Assembly: GCF_001904725.1 (NCBI RefSeq)
Contig: NZ_MRCE01000045.1
Span: 1 to 33,102, forward strand
Length of the DNA stretch: 33,102 nt
DNA from: Phormidium ambiguum IAM M-71
Lineage (GTDB): Bacteria > Cyanobacteriota > Cyanobacteriia > Cyanobacteriales > Aerosakkonemataceae
Direction of reading: 5' to 3'
Below, one piece after another: positions 1 through 7,027 of this stretch (position 1 is its first letter; each line of letters begins with the position of its first letter). The position numbers and the translations under genes are program-made. The notes beneath the pieces were generated by a model. The model saw only the letters and a program-made list of their open reading frames with translations, was not told the origin of the DNA and did not search any database.

Positions 1-145
1 AAAACTAGTTATTTTGTACTACCTCTGGAATTTCAAAATGGGAATTAATACTCTATTTATTTCAAAATGAGAATTGCTGATTTGGGACACACACCACCAC
101 CACACACCCCAAAAAAAGTGACTCAAAGGGTCAACTGGCACACTT

Positions 146-268
146 ATTTAAATACTGTCACACCTATTTAAATAGCTAACGACAGAATGAGGGTTTCAGG
201 CTTTCGATTGCTGTCTCTTAGGGGATATATTTTTTTATTTAAATGGCTATTTAAATGGCTATTTAAAT
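146..268. repeat. Cluster of five ATTTAAAT palindromes
   Basis: ATTTAAAT occurs at 146, 166, 237, 249 and 261. The last three are spaced exactly 12 bp apart as a tandem of ATTTAAATGGCT. The first two share the context C-A-C-x-T-ATTTAAATA and lie 20 bp apart. This is a direct observation; the function is unknown (binding-site array, or simple repeat expansion). Confidence 0.7.
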
Positions 269-487
269 AAAATTAGAAATGCCCTAATAAGGACTAAACC
301 AACCTAACCCAGTGAGTAACTTTACCTATACTTCCACCGAACTGGACAGTTAACCCTAAGCAATAAAAATAGGTGGTAATTATAAGTTTCTCTCACATTT
401 AACCAGTACTCCCCATCTTCCCAAAAGGGGTCAGCCGAGAGTAGGATTGAGATAATCTTGAGAGAAACATCTTGGTAGATGCTTGGA

Positions 488-527
488 AAACTTGTCAAAC
501 CTTAGTAAATACAGGCATGACAAGTTT
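488..527 (-). terminator. Hairpin downstream of tRNA-Leu
   Basis: Perfect 10-bp inverted repeat: AAACTTGTCA at 488-497 and TGACAAGTTT at 518-527, with a 20-nt loop. On the minus strand it begins two bases after the tRNA discriminator base and is followed by TTTTCC. It probably ends the tRNA transcript, or marks a 3' processing boundary. Confidence 0.6.
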
Positions 528-528
528 A

Positions 529-860
529 TGGGGGCAGAGGGACTTGAACCCTCACGACCTTTTACGGTCAACGGATTTTCATTCTCCCGCAGCTTTCGCT
601 ACTGCCTAAAGTTCTTAACTTAGGCTTTGAGAATTGGACTCTCCCTTTACCCTCGGCTTCACGTTAGGGTAGCTCCCGTCGAGTCTCTGCACCTTCCAAA
701 AAGTTTTGAGTACTACTCTTTGCTTTTTGGCTTGGCTCAGGATTGCCGTATCTGTTGCCAGATTTAGGTTTCCCTGAATTTGAGAGCGGTCACTTGCAGG
801 ATTTCTCCTTCAAGGCTCAGCTTTCTAAGTCCGTAGCGTCTACCATTCCGCCACACCCCC
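529..860 (-). tRNA. trnL-UAA: tRNA-Leu(UAA) interrupted by a group I intron
   Basis: Minus-strand gene. The 5' exon is 860-827 (34 nt, starting GGGGGTGTGGCGG and ending CGGACTT). The 3' exon is 579-530, starting AAAATCCGTTGACC, with discriminator A at 529. Joined, the exons give an anticodon loop CTTAAAA, so the anticodon is UAA, read between a complementary ACGGA/TCCGT stem. The acceptor stem has five G-C pairs followed by two G-U wobble pairs. CCA is not encoded. A long variable arm is present, as expected for tRNA-Leu. The interruption falls between U34 and A35, the known position of the cyanobacterial and plastid intron. The D-arm reads GGAATGGTAGACG, which from memory is one T shorter than the usual cyanobacterial form. 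Confidence 0.95.
580..826 (-). ncRNA. Self-splicing group I intron in tRNA-Leu(UAA)
   Basis: A 247-nt intron on the minus strand. Its conserved core is readable: the P element around CAGGGAAACCTAAATC, the Q element around AATCCTGAGCCAAG, the R element GTGCAGAGACTCGACGGGAG (about 672-691), and the S segment with CGAGGGTAAAGGGAGAGTCC. The final intron base is a G at 580 (omega-G). Size and core match the well-known cyanobacterial tRNA-Leu intron, which is of subgroup IC3. It holds no ORF, so no homing endonuclease is encoded. The peripheral region between Q and R is the part that usually varies among strains. Confidence 0.93.
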
Positions 861-1136
861 GAACTTAGTTGGAATTTCCAACCGTTTTCGGCTGGATAAT
901 CATAATAACGCAAATTTTTGATTTGTACAAATGTTTGGCAAAATTTTTTTTGGGGAAACTGCGAAAGGCAGAAGGTAAGAAAGGCAGAAGGAAAAAATTC
1001 CCCTTTTTCCCTTTTCCCCTTTTCCCCCCTGCCCCCCTGTTCCCCTGCTTCTTTTATTGCCGATCGTCCTGTAAAATAATCGAGTAACGTTCCCTACCGC
1101 GCTTTAGTGTTGTTGCTGCTGTAGACAAGAAAAACT

Positions 1137-1349
1137 ATGCTGATTGCTTTGTTGTATCTGATTTTGGGTGGAGCTTACTTGCTCGTAATTCCTTTACTGC
1201 TGTTTTTCTATATGCAAAAACGCTGGTACACTTGTGGCTCTTTTGAGCGCGGTTTTATGTACTTTCTAGTGTTTTTCTTTTTCCCTGGATTGTTGTTACT
1301 CGCGCCGTTTTTGAATTTGCGACCGAAGCGGCGACAAATCGAAGCATAA
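1137..1349 (+). CDS. ndhL: NDH-1 subunit L
   Basis: This 70-residue membrane protein matches NdhL, a small subunit of the cyanobacterial/plastid NDH-1 complex that works in cyclic electron flow, respiration and CO2 uptake at the thylakoid membrane. Two hydrophobic segments (about residues 2-25 and 40-60) flank the charged loop [13 protein letters not shown], which together with the basic tail [11 protein letters not shown] is characteristic. The length is normal. The start is ATG; the stretch AAGAAAA just upstream is a weak ribosome site. It is followed after 23 nt by the DUF3007 gene and then trpA, an order I recall as common in cyanobacteria. Identification rests on sequence pattern and gene context. 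Confidence 0.92.
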   Translation: MLIALLYLILGGAYLLVIPLLLFFYMQKRWYTCGSFERGFMYFLVFFFFPGLLLLAPFLNLRPKRRQIEA

Positions 1350-1372
1350 AATTTATGATTGGTCAAGCCTAA

Positions 1373-1675
1373 ATGCGTCGGATTGACATTATTTATGTGG
1401 GCTTGGGAATTTTCCTAGCTGGTGGATTAGCTTTCCTACTCTTAGAACTGGTAGGTTTAGATAGCCAAAAAGCAGGGATTTGGAGTCAAGCTTTGCTGGT
1501 TTTTGGGTTAATTGGTTGGTTGCTAACGTATCTGTTTCGGGCAGGCACTAAACAGATGACTTACAATCAACAGTTGAAAGATTATGAGGATGCTGTTTTA
1601 CAAAAGCGCCTCGAAGAAATGACTCCTGAAGAATTAGAAAAGCTTCAGGCAGAAATTGAAGAAGAAAAAAAATAG
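1373..1675 (+). CDS. DUF3007 family membrane protein
   Basis: A 100-residue protein with two predicted transmembrane segments (about residues 7-27 and 38-56) and a charged cytoplasmic tail rich in Glu and Lys (residues 65-100), probably helical. The pattern MRRIDIIYVGLG, then AGIWSQALLVFG, then a tail with MTPEELEKLQAEIEEEKK is that of the cyanobacterial/plastid DUF3007 family, whose biochemical role is not known to me. It sits between ndhL and trpA, 23 nt after ndhL, so it is probably co-transcribed with ndhL. A role linked to the NDH-1 complex would be inference from position only. Confidence 0.85.
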   Translation: MRRIDIIYVGLGIFLAGGLAFLLLELVGLDSQKAGIWSQALLVFGLIGWLLTYLFRAGTKQMTYNQQLKDYEDAVLQKRLEEMTPEELEKLQAEIEEEKK

Positions 1676-1780
1676 TTTGTTTAGTGGTTAGTCAGTTGGA
1701 CATAATAAGCAGAATGTAAAATTAAAGTCCAGCTACTAACCGTTAATAGTTGAATTTTTGATTTATTAAATTTTGCCAAA

Positions 1781-2575
1781 ATGACATCTATTTCCGATCG
1801 CTTCCAGTCTTTACGCTCTCAATCTAAATGCGCTTTAATTCCCTTTATTACGGCTGGCGATCCAAATTTACCAACGACTGCTGAGGCGCTGAAAATTCTC
1901 GATCGCAATGGTGCTGATATTATTGAATTGGGTGTACCTTATTCCGATCCTTTAGCTGATGGACCAGTAATTCAAGCAGCTGCAACTAGAGCTTTACAGC
2001 AAGGAACAAAATTGGATGACGTATTACAAATGTTAGCTAATGTCATCCCGGAATTAACCGCACCAATTGTCTTATTTACCTATTACAATCCGATTATTCA
2101 TAGAGGAATTGAAAACTTTTTACAGCAACTTTCCCAAGTGGGTGTAAAAGGTTTAGTTGTTCCTGATTTACCTTTGGAAGAAGCCGAAAGTTTACTGAAG
2201 CCTGCTAGCGAATTGGGCATTGAGGTAATTTTATTAGTCGCCCCCACAAGTTCTCCCGAAAGGATTAAAGCGATCGCGCAAAAGTCACAAGGTTTTATTT
2301 ACTTGGTGAGTGTAACAGGCGTGACGGGAATGCGATCGGGATTGGAATCACGAGTGGCAGATTTACTCCAACAAATGCGCCAAATTACTGATAAACCTAT
2401 CGGTATTGGTTTTGGCATTTCTGCACCAGAACACGCTAAACAAGTCAAAGATTGGGGCGCAGATGCAGCAATTGTAGGCAGTGCTTTTGTTAAGCGGTTG
2501 AATGACGATACACCTACAGCAGGATTAACATCAATAGGGGAATTTTGTCAGACTTTAAAACAAGCGATCGCATAA
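1781..2575 (+). CDS. trpA: Tryptophan synthase alpha subunit
   Basis: TrpA cleaves indole-3-glycerol phosphate to indole and glyceraldehyde 3-phosphate, and passes indole to TrpB through the alpha2-beta2 tunnel (cytoplasm, last step of tryptophan synthesis). The 264-residue length is standard. The catalytic Glu49 and Asp60 fall in [19 protein letters not shown] at exactly the Salmonella numbering. The phosphate-binding loops ([21 protein letters not shown]) are intact in this TIM barrel. The other trp genes are not in this window, as is usual in cyanobacteria where trp genes are dispersed. The DUF3122 gene follows after 16 nt and is likely co-transcribed. Confidence 0.97.
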   Translation: MTSISDRFQSLRSQSKCALIPFITAGDPNLPTTAEALKILDRNGADIIELGVPYSDPLADGPVIQAAATRALQQGTKLDDVLQMLANVIPELTAPIVLFTYYNPIIHRGIENFLQQLSQVGVKGLVVPDLPLEEAESLLKPASELGIEVILLVAPTSSPERIKAIAQKSQGFIYLVSVTGVTGMRSGLESRVADLLQQMRQITDKPIGIGFGISAPEHAKQVKDWGADAAIVGSAFVKRLNDDTPTAGLTSIGEFCQTLKQAIA

Positions 2576-2591
2576 TTTTTATTGGGAAATT

Positions 2592-3104
2592 ATGGACAAG
2601 TTAGTTTCTCGACTCATTTTATTATCTGGGTTGATACTTCTGTTTTTCTGTATACCAGTTAACTTATTTTGTCCACCTGCGATCGCCATTCTCCGCGAAT
2701 ATCAAGATGCACCCGGAGTAATGCGATATCAATCCCAGCATTCACTCCGAGATCCCGCAGGTTATGCTTGGCAAATTGTACTTTTTCGACAATTTCTACC
2801 CGATCGATCTCCCCAACTCATTCTGCGGTTAGTAGGATTTCCCGGCGTAGTAGAACTCGCCCATCCCCAACCATTAGAAATTACCACTAACAATGGTAAA
2901 TTACTCACAGCAACAGATTTGTTTGCTACAGAATCTCCTGCCCCTAATGTTGGTCAGTATAACGTTACTGGAGTGATTTCTCAACTTCCTCAAAATAGCA
3001 GTTTAAGCATTACTATTCCTTTAATAGAAAACAAAAAAATTACCCTGAATATGCCGAATTCTATTGTTATTGAATGGCAATGGTTAGTAACAGAAATTGA
3101 GTAA
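2592..3104 (+). CDS. Exported DUF3122 family protein
   Basis: A 170-residue protein that begins with a signal peptide: basic start, hydrophobic core at about residues 8-27, and possible cleavage after PPAIA near residue 32. The mature part contains conserved-looking blocks (YAWQIVLFRQF, LRLVGFPG, PLEITTNNGK, YNVTGVISQLP) that match my memory of DUF3122, a cyanobacterial family of unknown function. The predicted mature fold is mostly beta. It lies 16 nt after trpA, but nothing suggests a role in tryptophan synthesis; the linkage may be transcriptional only. Probably periplasmic, or lumenal if sorted to thylakoids. Confidence 0.78.
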   Translation: MDKLVSRLILLSGLILLFFCIPVNLFCPPAIAILREYQDAPGVMRYQSQHSLRDPAGYAWQIVLFRQFLPDRSPQLILRLVGFPGVVELAHPQPLEITTNNGKLLTATDLFATESPAPNVGQYNVTGVISQLPQNSSLSITIPLIENKKITLNMPNSIVIEWQWLVTEIE

Positions 3105-3494
3105 ATGTATTTAATAACTCTTTAAATTAAAAAATAATTCTAAAGTTTATTTTTAACTAAAATACTCATACAAATTTTTTATAAGTGGTGATAAAATATT
3201 GTAATTAAGCATATTAAATAAGTAGGAAAACTTTGTGTTTATAACTGTTTAGCTTAATTGCTGAACATTTTCAGAAAGAATTAAGCTCGCAATTAAACAA
3301 ATTGTATAATCCTGTTTCTACCTGTAAATTAGAGGAATTATTTCCTTAATAAAACTTGTTTATCTAACGGGTACCAAAGTGGAAGAAAAAGTAAAATAGT
3401 AAAGTTTTGCTAAAAAATGGAAGTGAAACTATAAAATTTTTTAAAATAGAACCAATAAATAATAAACCGATACATAGATATTGACAGGCAAATC
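3105..3494. other. AT-rich intergenic region with inverted repeats
   Basis: A 390-bp spacer with no ORF of note. It holds a 9-bp inverted repeat (AGCTTAATT at 3251-3259, AATTAAGCT at 3279-3287) with an inner CTGA/TCAG pair, a TATAAT hexamer at 3305-3310, and a smaller imperfect palindrome centred near 3340 (AGGAA-TTAT-TTCCT). These may serve as a terminator for the trpA unit and/or as promoter and operator for the regulator gene downstream. Confidence 0.45.
3251..3287. promoter_or_regulatory. Hairpin or operator upstream of the HxlR gene
   Basis: Arms AGCTTAATT and AATTAAGCT are perfectly complementary, with CTGA/TCAG nested inside around ACATTT. There is no T-run on the plus strand after it, so an ordinary intrinsic terminator is unlikely. 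It may be an operator or a structured 5' leader. Confidence 0.35.
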
Positions 3495-3878
3495 ATGTTA
3501 GATACTAAAGATTGTTTGGAAAACAAATGCCCGATACAGTTTACCCTAGACTTAATTGGCAATAAGTGGTCTATCTTAATTCTGCGCGAACTGTTCTTAG
3601 GGGAGCGGCGTACCCATCAGTTTTTAGATGCCTTACCGGGGATCAGCAGTAAAACATTAACCATTCGATTGCGGGAATTAGAAGCATACGGTTTAGTGGA
3701 ACGCCAAGTTTATCCAGAAATTCCGCCGCGTGTAGAATACTCATTAACAGAAAAAGGCAGAGAAATTCAACCAGTGATGAGTGCGTTGTATCATGTTGGA
3801 CGGAATTGGTTGGAAAAAGGTGATTGTGATTGTCCTTTAGAAAAAGCGGTCTTTGCTGAATTGGAAACCGCCAGTTAA
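3495..3878 (+). CDS. HxlR-family winged-helix regulator with four cysteines
   Basis: A 127-residue HxlR (YodB-type) DNA-binding protein. The signature region CPIQFTLDLIGNKWSILIL (from Cys12) and the winged-helix segments LPGISSKTLTIRLRELEAYGLVER and VEYSLTEKGREI are intact. Members are dimeric repressors or activators, and several sense quinones, disulfide stress or aldehydes through a conserved N-terminal Cys. Here Cys12 sits in that CP position. Cys7 precedes it, and a C-terminal Cys111-Asp-Cys113-Pro adds a second pair, so thiol or metal sensing is plausible (inference). The ATG at 3495 gives a full-length family member. No obvious divergent target gene adjoins it. The upstream inverted repeats could be autoregulatory. 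Confidence 0.9.
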   Translation: MLDTKDCLENKCPIQFTLDLIGNKWSILILRELFLGERRTHQFLDALPGISSKTLTIRLRELEAYGLVERQVYPEIPPRVEYSLTEKGREIQPVMSALYHVGRNWLEKGDCDCPLEKAVFAELETAS

Positions 3879-3993
3879 CTGAAAATTTTCAGGGGAAAAT
3901 TTAGTTTAAAATTGATATTAATTCACAATAAGCTTTGTGGATTGTAGATTAACCTGCAAATTTGCAACTGAGCAGCACCAGCTATAGTAGAAC

Positions 3994-4623
3994 GTGCTAC
4001 ACAAATATATACTCTTCTACAAACCTTATAACGTCTTGTGCCAGTTTACAGACGAAAACCCAAATCCTGAAAGTGCAAGACAAACGCTGAAGGACTATAT
4101 TTCCATTCCCGAAATATATCCAGTAGGACGTTTAGACCAAGATAGTGAAGGACTATTATTACTGACAAATGACGGAAAATTGCAACATTATTTGAGCGAT
4201 CGTCGCTACAAACATCCGCGCACCTACTGGGTACAAGTCGAAAGAATACCAGACAAAACCGCCCTCAACCAACTCCGTCAAGGTGTCAAAATCCAAGACT
4301 ACCAAACTAGACCAGCGTTAGTAGAACTTTTACTAACCGAACCAATCCTACCACCCCGCGATCCGCCAATTCGGTTTCGCAAAAACGTTCCTACCGCTTG
4401 GTTAGAGATTACCCTGACAGAAGGAAGAAATCGACAAGTGCGGCGAATGACAGCCGCAGTCGGGTACCCTACTTTAAGATTAGTTAGAGTAGCGATCGCC
4501 CATCTGCGTTACGAAGGATTAGCACCTGGAGAATGGCGAGAATTAACCGCAGAAGAACTAAAACCCTTGATGAGTGGACACAAAGCGAATCAACGCTTTC
4601 CCAAATCCAAATTTTTCATGTAA
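3994..4623 (+). CDS. rluE: 23S rRNA pseudouridine synthase, RluE type
   Basis: A 209-residue RsuA/RluE-family pseudouridine synthase. In E. coli RluE makes pseudouridine 2457 in 23S rRNA. The catalytic motif [17 protein letters not shown] contains Asp48. Further family blocks are KTYWVQV-like (RTYWVQVE), [25 protein letters not shown] and the C-terminal GEWREL. There is no N-terminal S4 domain, which fits RluE rather than RsuA/RluB. The start is GTG at 3994; it has no clear Shine-Dalgarno, but the protein begins directly with the conserved [14 protein letters not shown] strand, so no earlier start is needed. The assignment to RluE is by architecture. Confidence 0.88.
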   Translation: MLHKYILFYKPYNVLCQFTDENPNPESARQTLKDYISIPEIYPVGRLDQDSEGLLLLTNDGKLQHYLSDRRYKHPRTYWVQVERIPDKTALNQLRQGVKIQDYQTRPALVELLLTEPILPPRDPPIRFRKNVPTAWLEITLTEGRNRQVRRMTAAVGYPTLRLVRVAIAHLRYEGLAPGEWRELTAEELKPLMSGHKANQRFPKSKFFM

Positions 4624-4824
4624 TTTAAACTTTTAGAGAAATTTCCTCATTAATTCCCGTCAATCACAATTCAAGATGCAAAAATGGGAAAGGAGAATTT
4701 TGTACCGTTACCCTTGAATTAGAGTTAAAAGTAAATCAAGATCCCTAACTTTATTGCTCTACCTAGCGATCTTCTCCAACTTTAGCTCAACGAACCTTGT
4801 TAGCCTTTCTATCCATCCTCGAAA

Positions 4825-4840
4825 TTGAGGAAATCCTCAA
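4825..4840 (+). promoter_or_regulatory. Ribosome binding site inside a start-site hairpin
   Basis: TTGAGG (4825-4830) can pair with CCTCAA (4835-4840) around the tetraloop AAAT, ending exactly at the ATG of the phosphatase gene. GAGG is the only good Shine-Dalgarno. It can instead pair with an upstream CCTC at 4817-4820, so two mutually exclusive helices compete for it. This could restrain translation initiation or make it switchable. Confidence 0.45.
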
Positions 4841-6949
4841 ATGCTGATTTGTCCACAATGTCAATTTGAAAACCCTGTCACCAATAAATTTTGCCAGCAA
4901 TGTGGGACTTCTCTCACCCACAAAGCTTGTCCTGAATGTGGCACACAAGTTACTTACAGCACCAAAGAATGTCCCCAATGTGGTGCGTTTACGGGAACAG
5001 TTTGGTTAGCGATTATTTCACCTCGTACTCTGACTCAAATTCAGGAAAATAACGAAACAGCCGACGCTGAACTGCGATCGGCTTCCGTATTCGAGAAATT
5101 AAACCCAGAACAACCGGATATAATTAACGAAACTGAACCAGTTAAAACTGAAATACAAGTAAGCTGGGAAGAAGAACTGGCAGACCACAACCCAGAAAAA
5201 AATTCAGCACCAGCAATTTCGGAATTATCTTCAGATATATATTTAGACAAGCAACAACGTTACCAACTTCTGGAACCATTACCGCCAAAAATTACAGAAG
5301 AAGTTAAGGTGCAAGTGTTAGATTCTCAACCTTTGCAAGCTTCACCTTTACAAGTTTTGATTAATCAACAAAATCAAGAATGGGAAACAGAAACAATACC
5401 CGAAATTCAGAGTAATATAGACATCTGGCAAACTATGCCAGACATTGTGAAAGCTTATTTAGCACTAAAAGCAGAATTTGACCCAATATTACCAAATATA
5501 CATGACGCTTGGAGCGAAGAAGATTGTGAAATTATCTTACTCGAAGATCGATCGCACTGGCCAAGTTTAGTAGACCTGTGGAAAGATCATCAAATTCCCC
5601 AAATTCACTTGTTACAGATATTCCACGAAATGTCATCTTTGTGGGTGGCAGCTGAATCACAGAAATGTCGGCAAAGTTTATTAGAATTACACAACCTAAG
5701 AGTAGACGAAGACCAATCGCTCGGAATAGTTCGGTTATATCCAGACCTACCAAATAGCGATCTGAAATTGTCAGAATTAGGACAAGTTTGGCAAAGCTTA
5801 TTTTACGAAACAGGCCGGACTTTGTTTGGCCCGGTGGGGACATTAATTAATGACCTACAGTTAGAAATCATATCGACAGTCCAAGATTTGCGATCGCGCT
5901 TACAAGAAATCGCCGATGAACTACAAAGCGAATCAATTCCAGCTGTTGAAGATGCGATCGGAATAGACACAACCTACGCCAACCCAACCAACAACAATCA
6001 AAGCATATCTCCACCCCCAACAACCACACCCATAATTAAAGAACACATGAATCCTTACTCCCTAATCAACCCAGAGGGTAGCGATGATATGCCCACAGTG
6101 GTCTTACCCATGCAATTACTAAGTTTAGAAGATGCAGGACGTACCGATGTAGGTCGGCAAAGAAGGCATAACGAAGACTACTTCGGAGTCCAAACAAAAC
6201 TCACCAAAATCGAAAATCCCCTGGGGCGCAACATGGAAGCCCGAGGCTTATACATCCTTTGCGATGGCATGGGAGGACACGCAGGCGGCGAAATCGCCAG
6301 CGCCCTAGCCGTAAAAACCTTAATCGAATACTTTCACGAAAACTGGAGAGACGAATTACCAGACGAAGACAGTATTCGCCAAGGTGTCCTCAAAGCCAAC
6401 CAAGCCATCTACGACATCAATCAACAAGATGCCCGTTCCGGTAGCGGACGCATGGGCACTACCCTAGTGATGGTCTTAGTTCAAGAAACTCAAGTCGCCG
6501 TTGCCCATGTCGGAGACTCCCGCCTATATCGCCTCAGTCGCAGACAAGGACTAGAGCAAATTACAGTAGATCACGAAGTTGGACAACGGGAAATTAAACG
6601 CGGAGTAGAACCAGAAATTGCTTATACTCGTCCCGACGCTTATCAACTTACCCAAGCATTAGGCCCACGCAATGAACATTTTGTCGATCCCGACATTGAA
6701 TTCTTTGAGTTAAATGAAGATACTTTGATTTTGTTATGCTCTGATGGTCTTTCCGATAACGACTTGATCGAAACCCATTGGCAAACTCATCTTCAACCAT
6801 ACCTAAGTTCTCGCAGCAATTTAGAAGAAAGCGTCAATAATTTAATTGAACTAGGGAACCAGTACAATGGCCATGACAATATCACAGCAATCTTAATTCG
6901 GGCAAAAGTCCGACCGGATTTAGATCAAGCTAGAGTAAACAATAGTTAA
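4841..6949 (+). CDS. Zinc ribbon PP2C Ser/Thr phosphatase with kinase-like middle segment
   Basis: A 702-residue cytoplasmic signalling protein. Residues 4-47 form a double zinc ribbon: Cys4/7/18/21 and Cys30/33/44/47. Residues 50-200 are acidic and low in complexity. Residues about 200-365 look like a degenerate kinase C-lobe: a helical stretch, then SLLELHNLRVDED (about 280-292) where a catalytic loop would be, but without HRD Asp and without DFG. Residues about 431-695 are a complete PP2C domain with metal ligands Asp446 (RRHNEDYFG), Asp475 (CDGMGGHAGG), Asp635 (CSDGLSDND) and Asp679 (GHDN), plus GDSRLYRL. It should dephosphorylate Ser/Thr proteins with Mn/Mg. The FHA-kinase gene follows after 78 nt, suggesting a phosphatase/kinase pair. 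The kinase-like reading of the middle is my inference. Confidence 0.9.
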   Translation: MLICPQCQFENPVTNKFCQQCGTSLTHKACPECGTQVTYSTKECPQCGAFTGTVWLAIISPRTLTQIQENNETADAELRSASVFEKLNPEQPDIINETEPVKTEIQVSWEEELADHNPEKNSAPAISELSSDIYLDKQQRYQLLEPLPPKITEEVKVQVLDSQPLQASPLQVLINQQNQEWETETIPEIQSNIDIWQTMPDIVKAYLALKAEFDPILPNIHDAWSEEDCEIILLEDRSHWPSLVDLWKDHQIPQIHLLQIFHEMSSLWVAAESQKCRQSLLELHNLRVDEDQSLGIVRLYPDLPNSDLKLSELGQVWQSLFYETGRTLFGPVGTLINDLQLEIISTVQDLRSRLQEIADELQSESIPAVEDAIGIDTTYANPTNNNQSISPPPTTTPIIKEHMNPYSLINPEGSDDMPTVVLPMQLLSLEDAGRTDVGRQRRHNEDYFGVQTKLTKIENPLGRNMEARGLYILCDGMGGHAGGEIASALAVKTLIEYFHENWRDELPDEDSIRQGVLKANQAIYDINQQDARSGSGRMGTTLVMVLVQETQVAVAHVGDSRLYRLSRRQGLEQITVDHEVGQREIKRGVEPEIAYTRPDAYQLTQALGPRNEHFVDPDIEFFELNEDTLILLCSDGLSDNDLIETHWQTHLQPYLSSRSNLEESVNNLIELGNQYNGHDNITAILIRAKVRPDLDQARVNNS

Positions 6950-7027
6950 TCTAACCCTGGATATTCAATTAAAGGGTTAATCAAGGGTTAAATCCACTGC
7001 TTGTTATTCATCAAGCTTAAATGACTA

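Larger units (their letters stand above)
1..528. other. Intergenic region with ATTTAAAT cluster
   Basis: No convincing gene is visible. The left part has a CA-rich run (about 90-112) and five copies of the self-complementary octamer ATTTAAAT between 146 and 268. The rest is AT-rich with no recognisable ORF. The right edge holds the hairpin that follows the tRNA gene on the minus strand. Confidence 0.6.

Noticed and set aside
869-1087. A 72-codon plus-strand frame
   Set aside because: Its second half translates a degenerate GGCAGAA repeat and a C/T-rich tract (FPFFPFPLFPPAPLFP), it lies in the spacer beside the tRNA, and there is no ribosome site.
3879-3892. Perfect palindrome CTGAAAATTTTCAG just after the HxlR stop codon
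   Set aside because: It has no loop and no T-run, so it is weak as a terminator; such AT-rich palindromes arise easily by chance. Kept only as a note.
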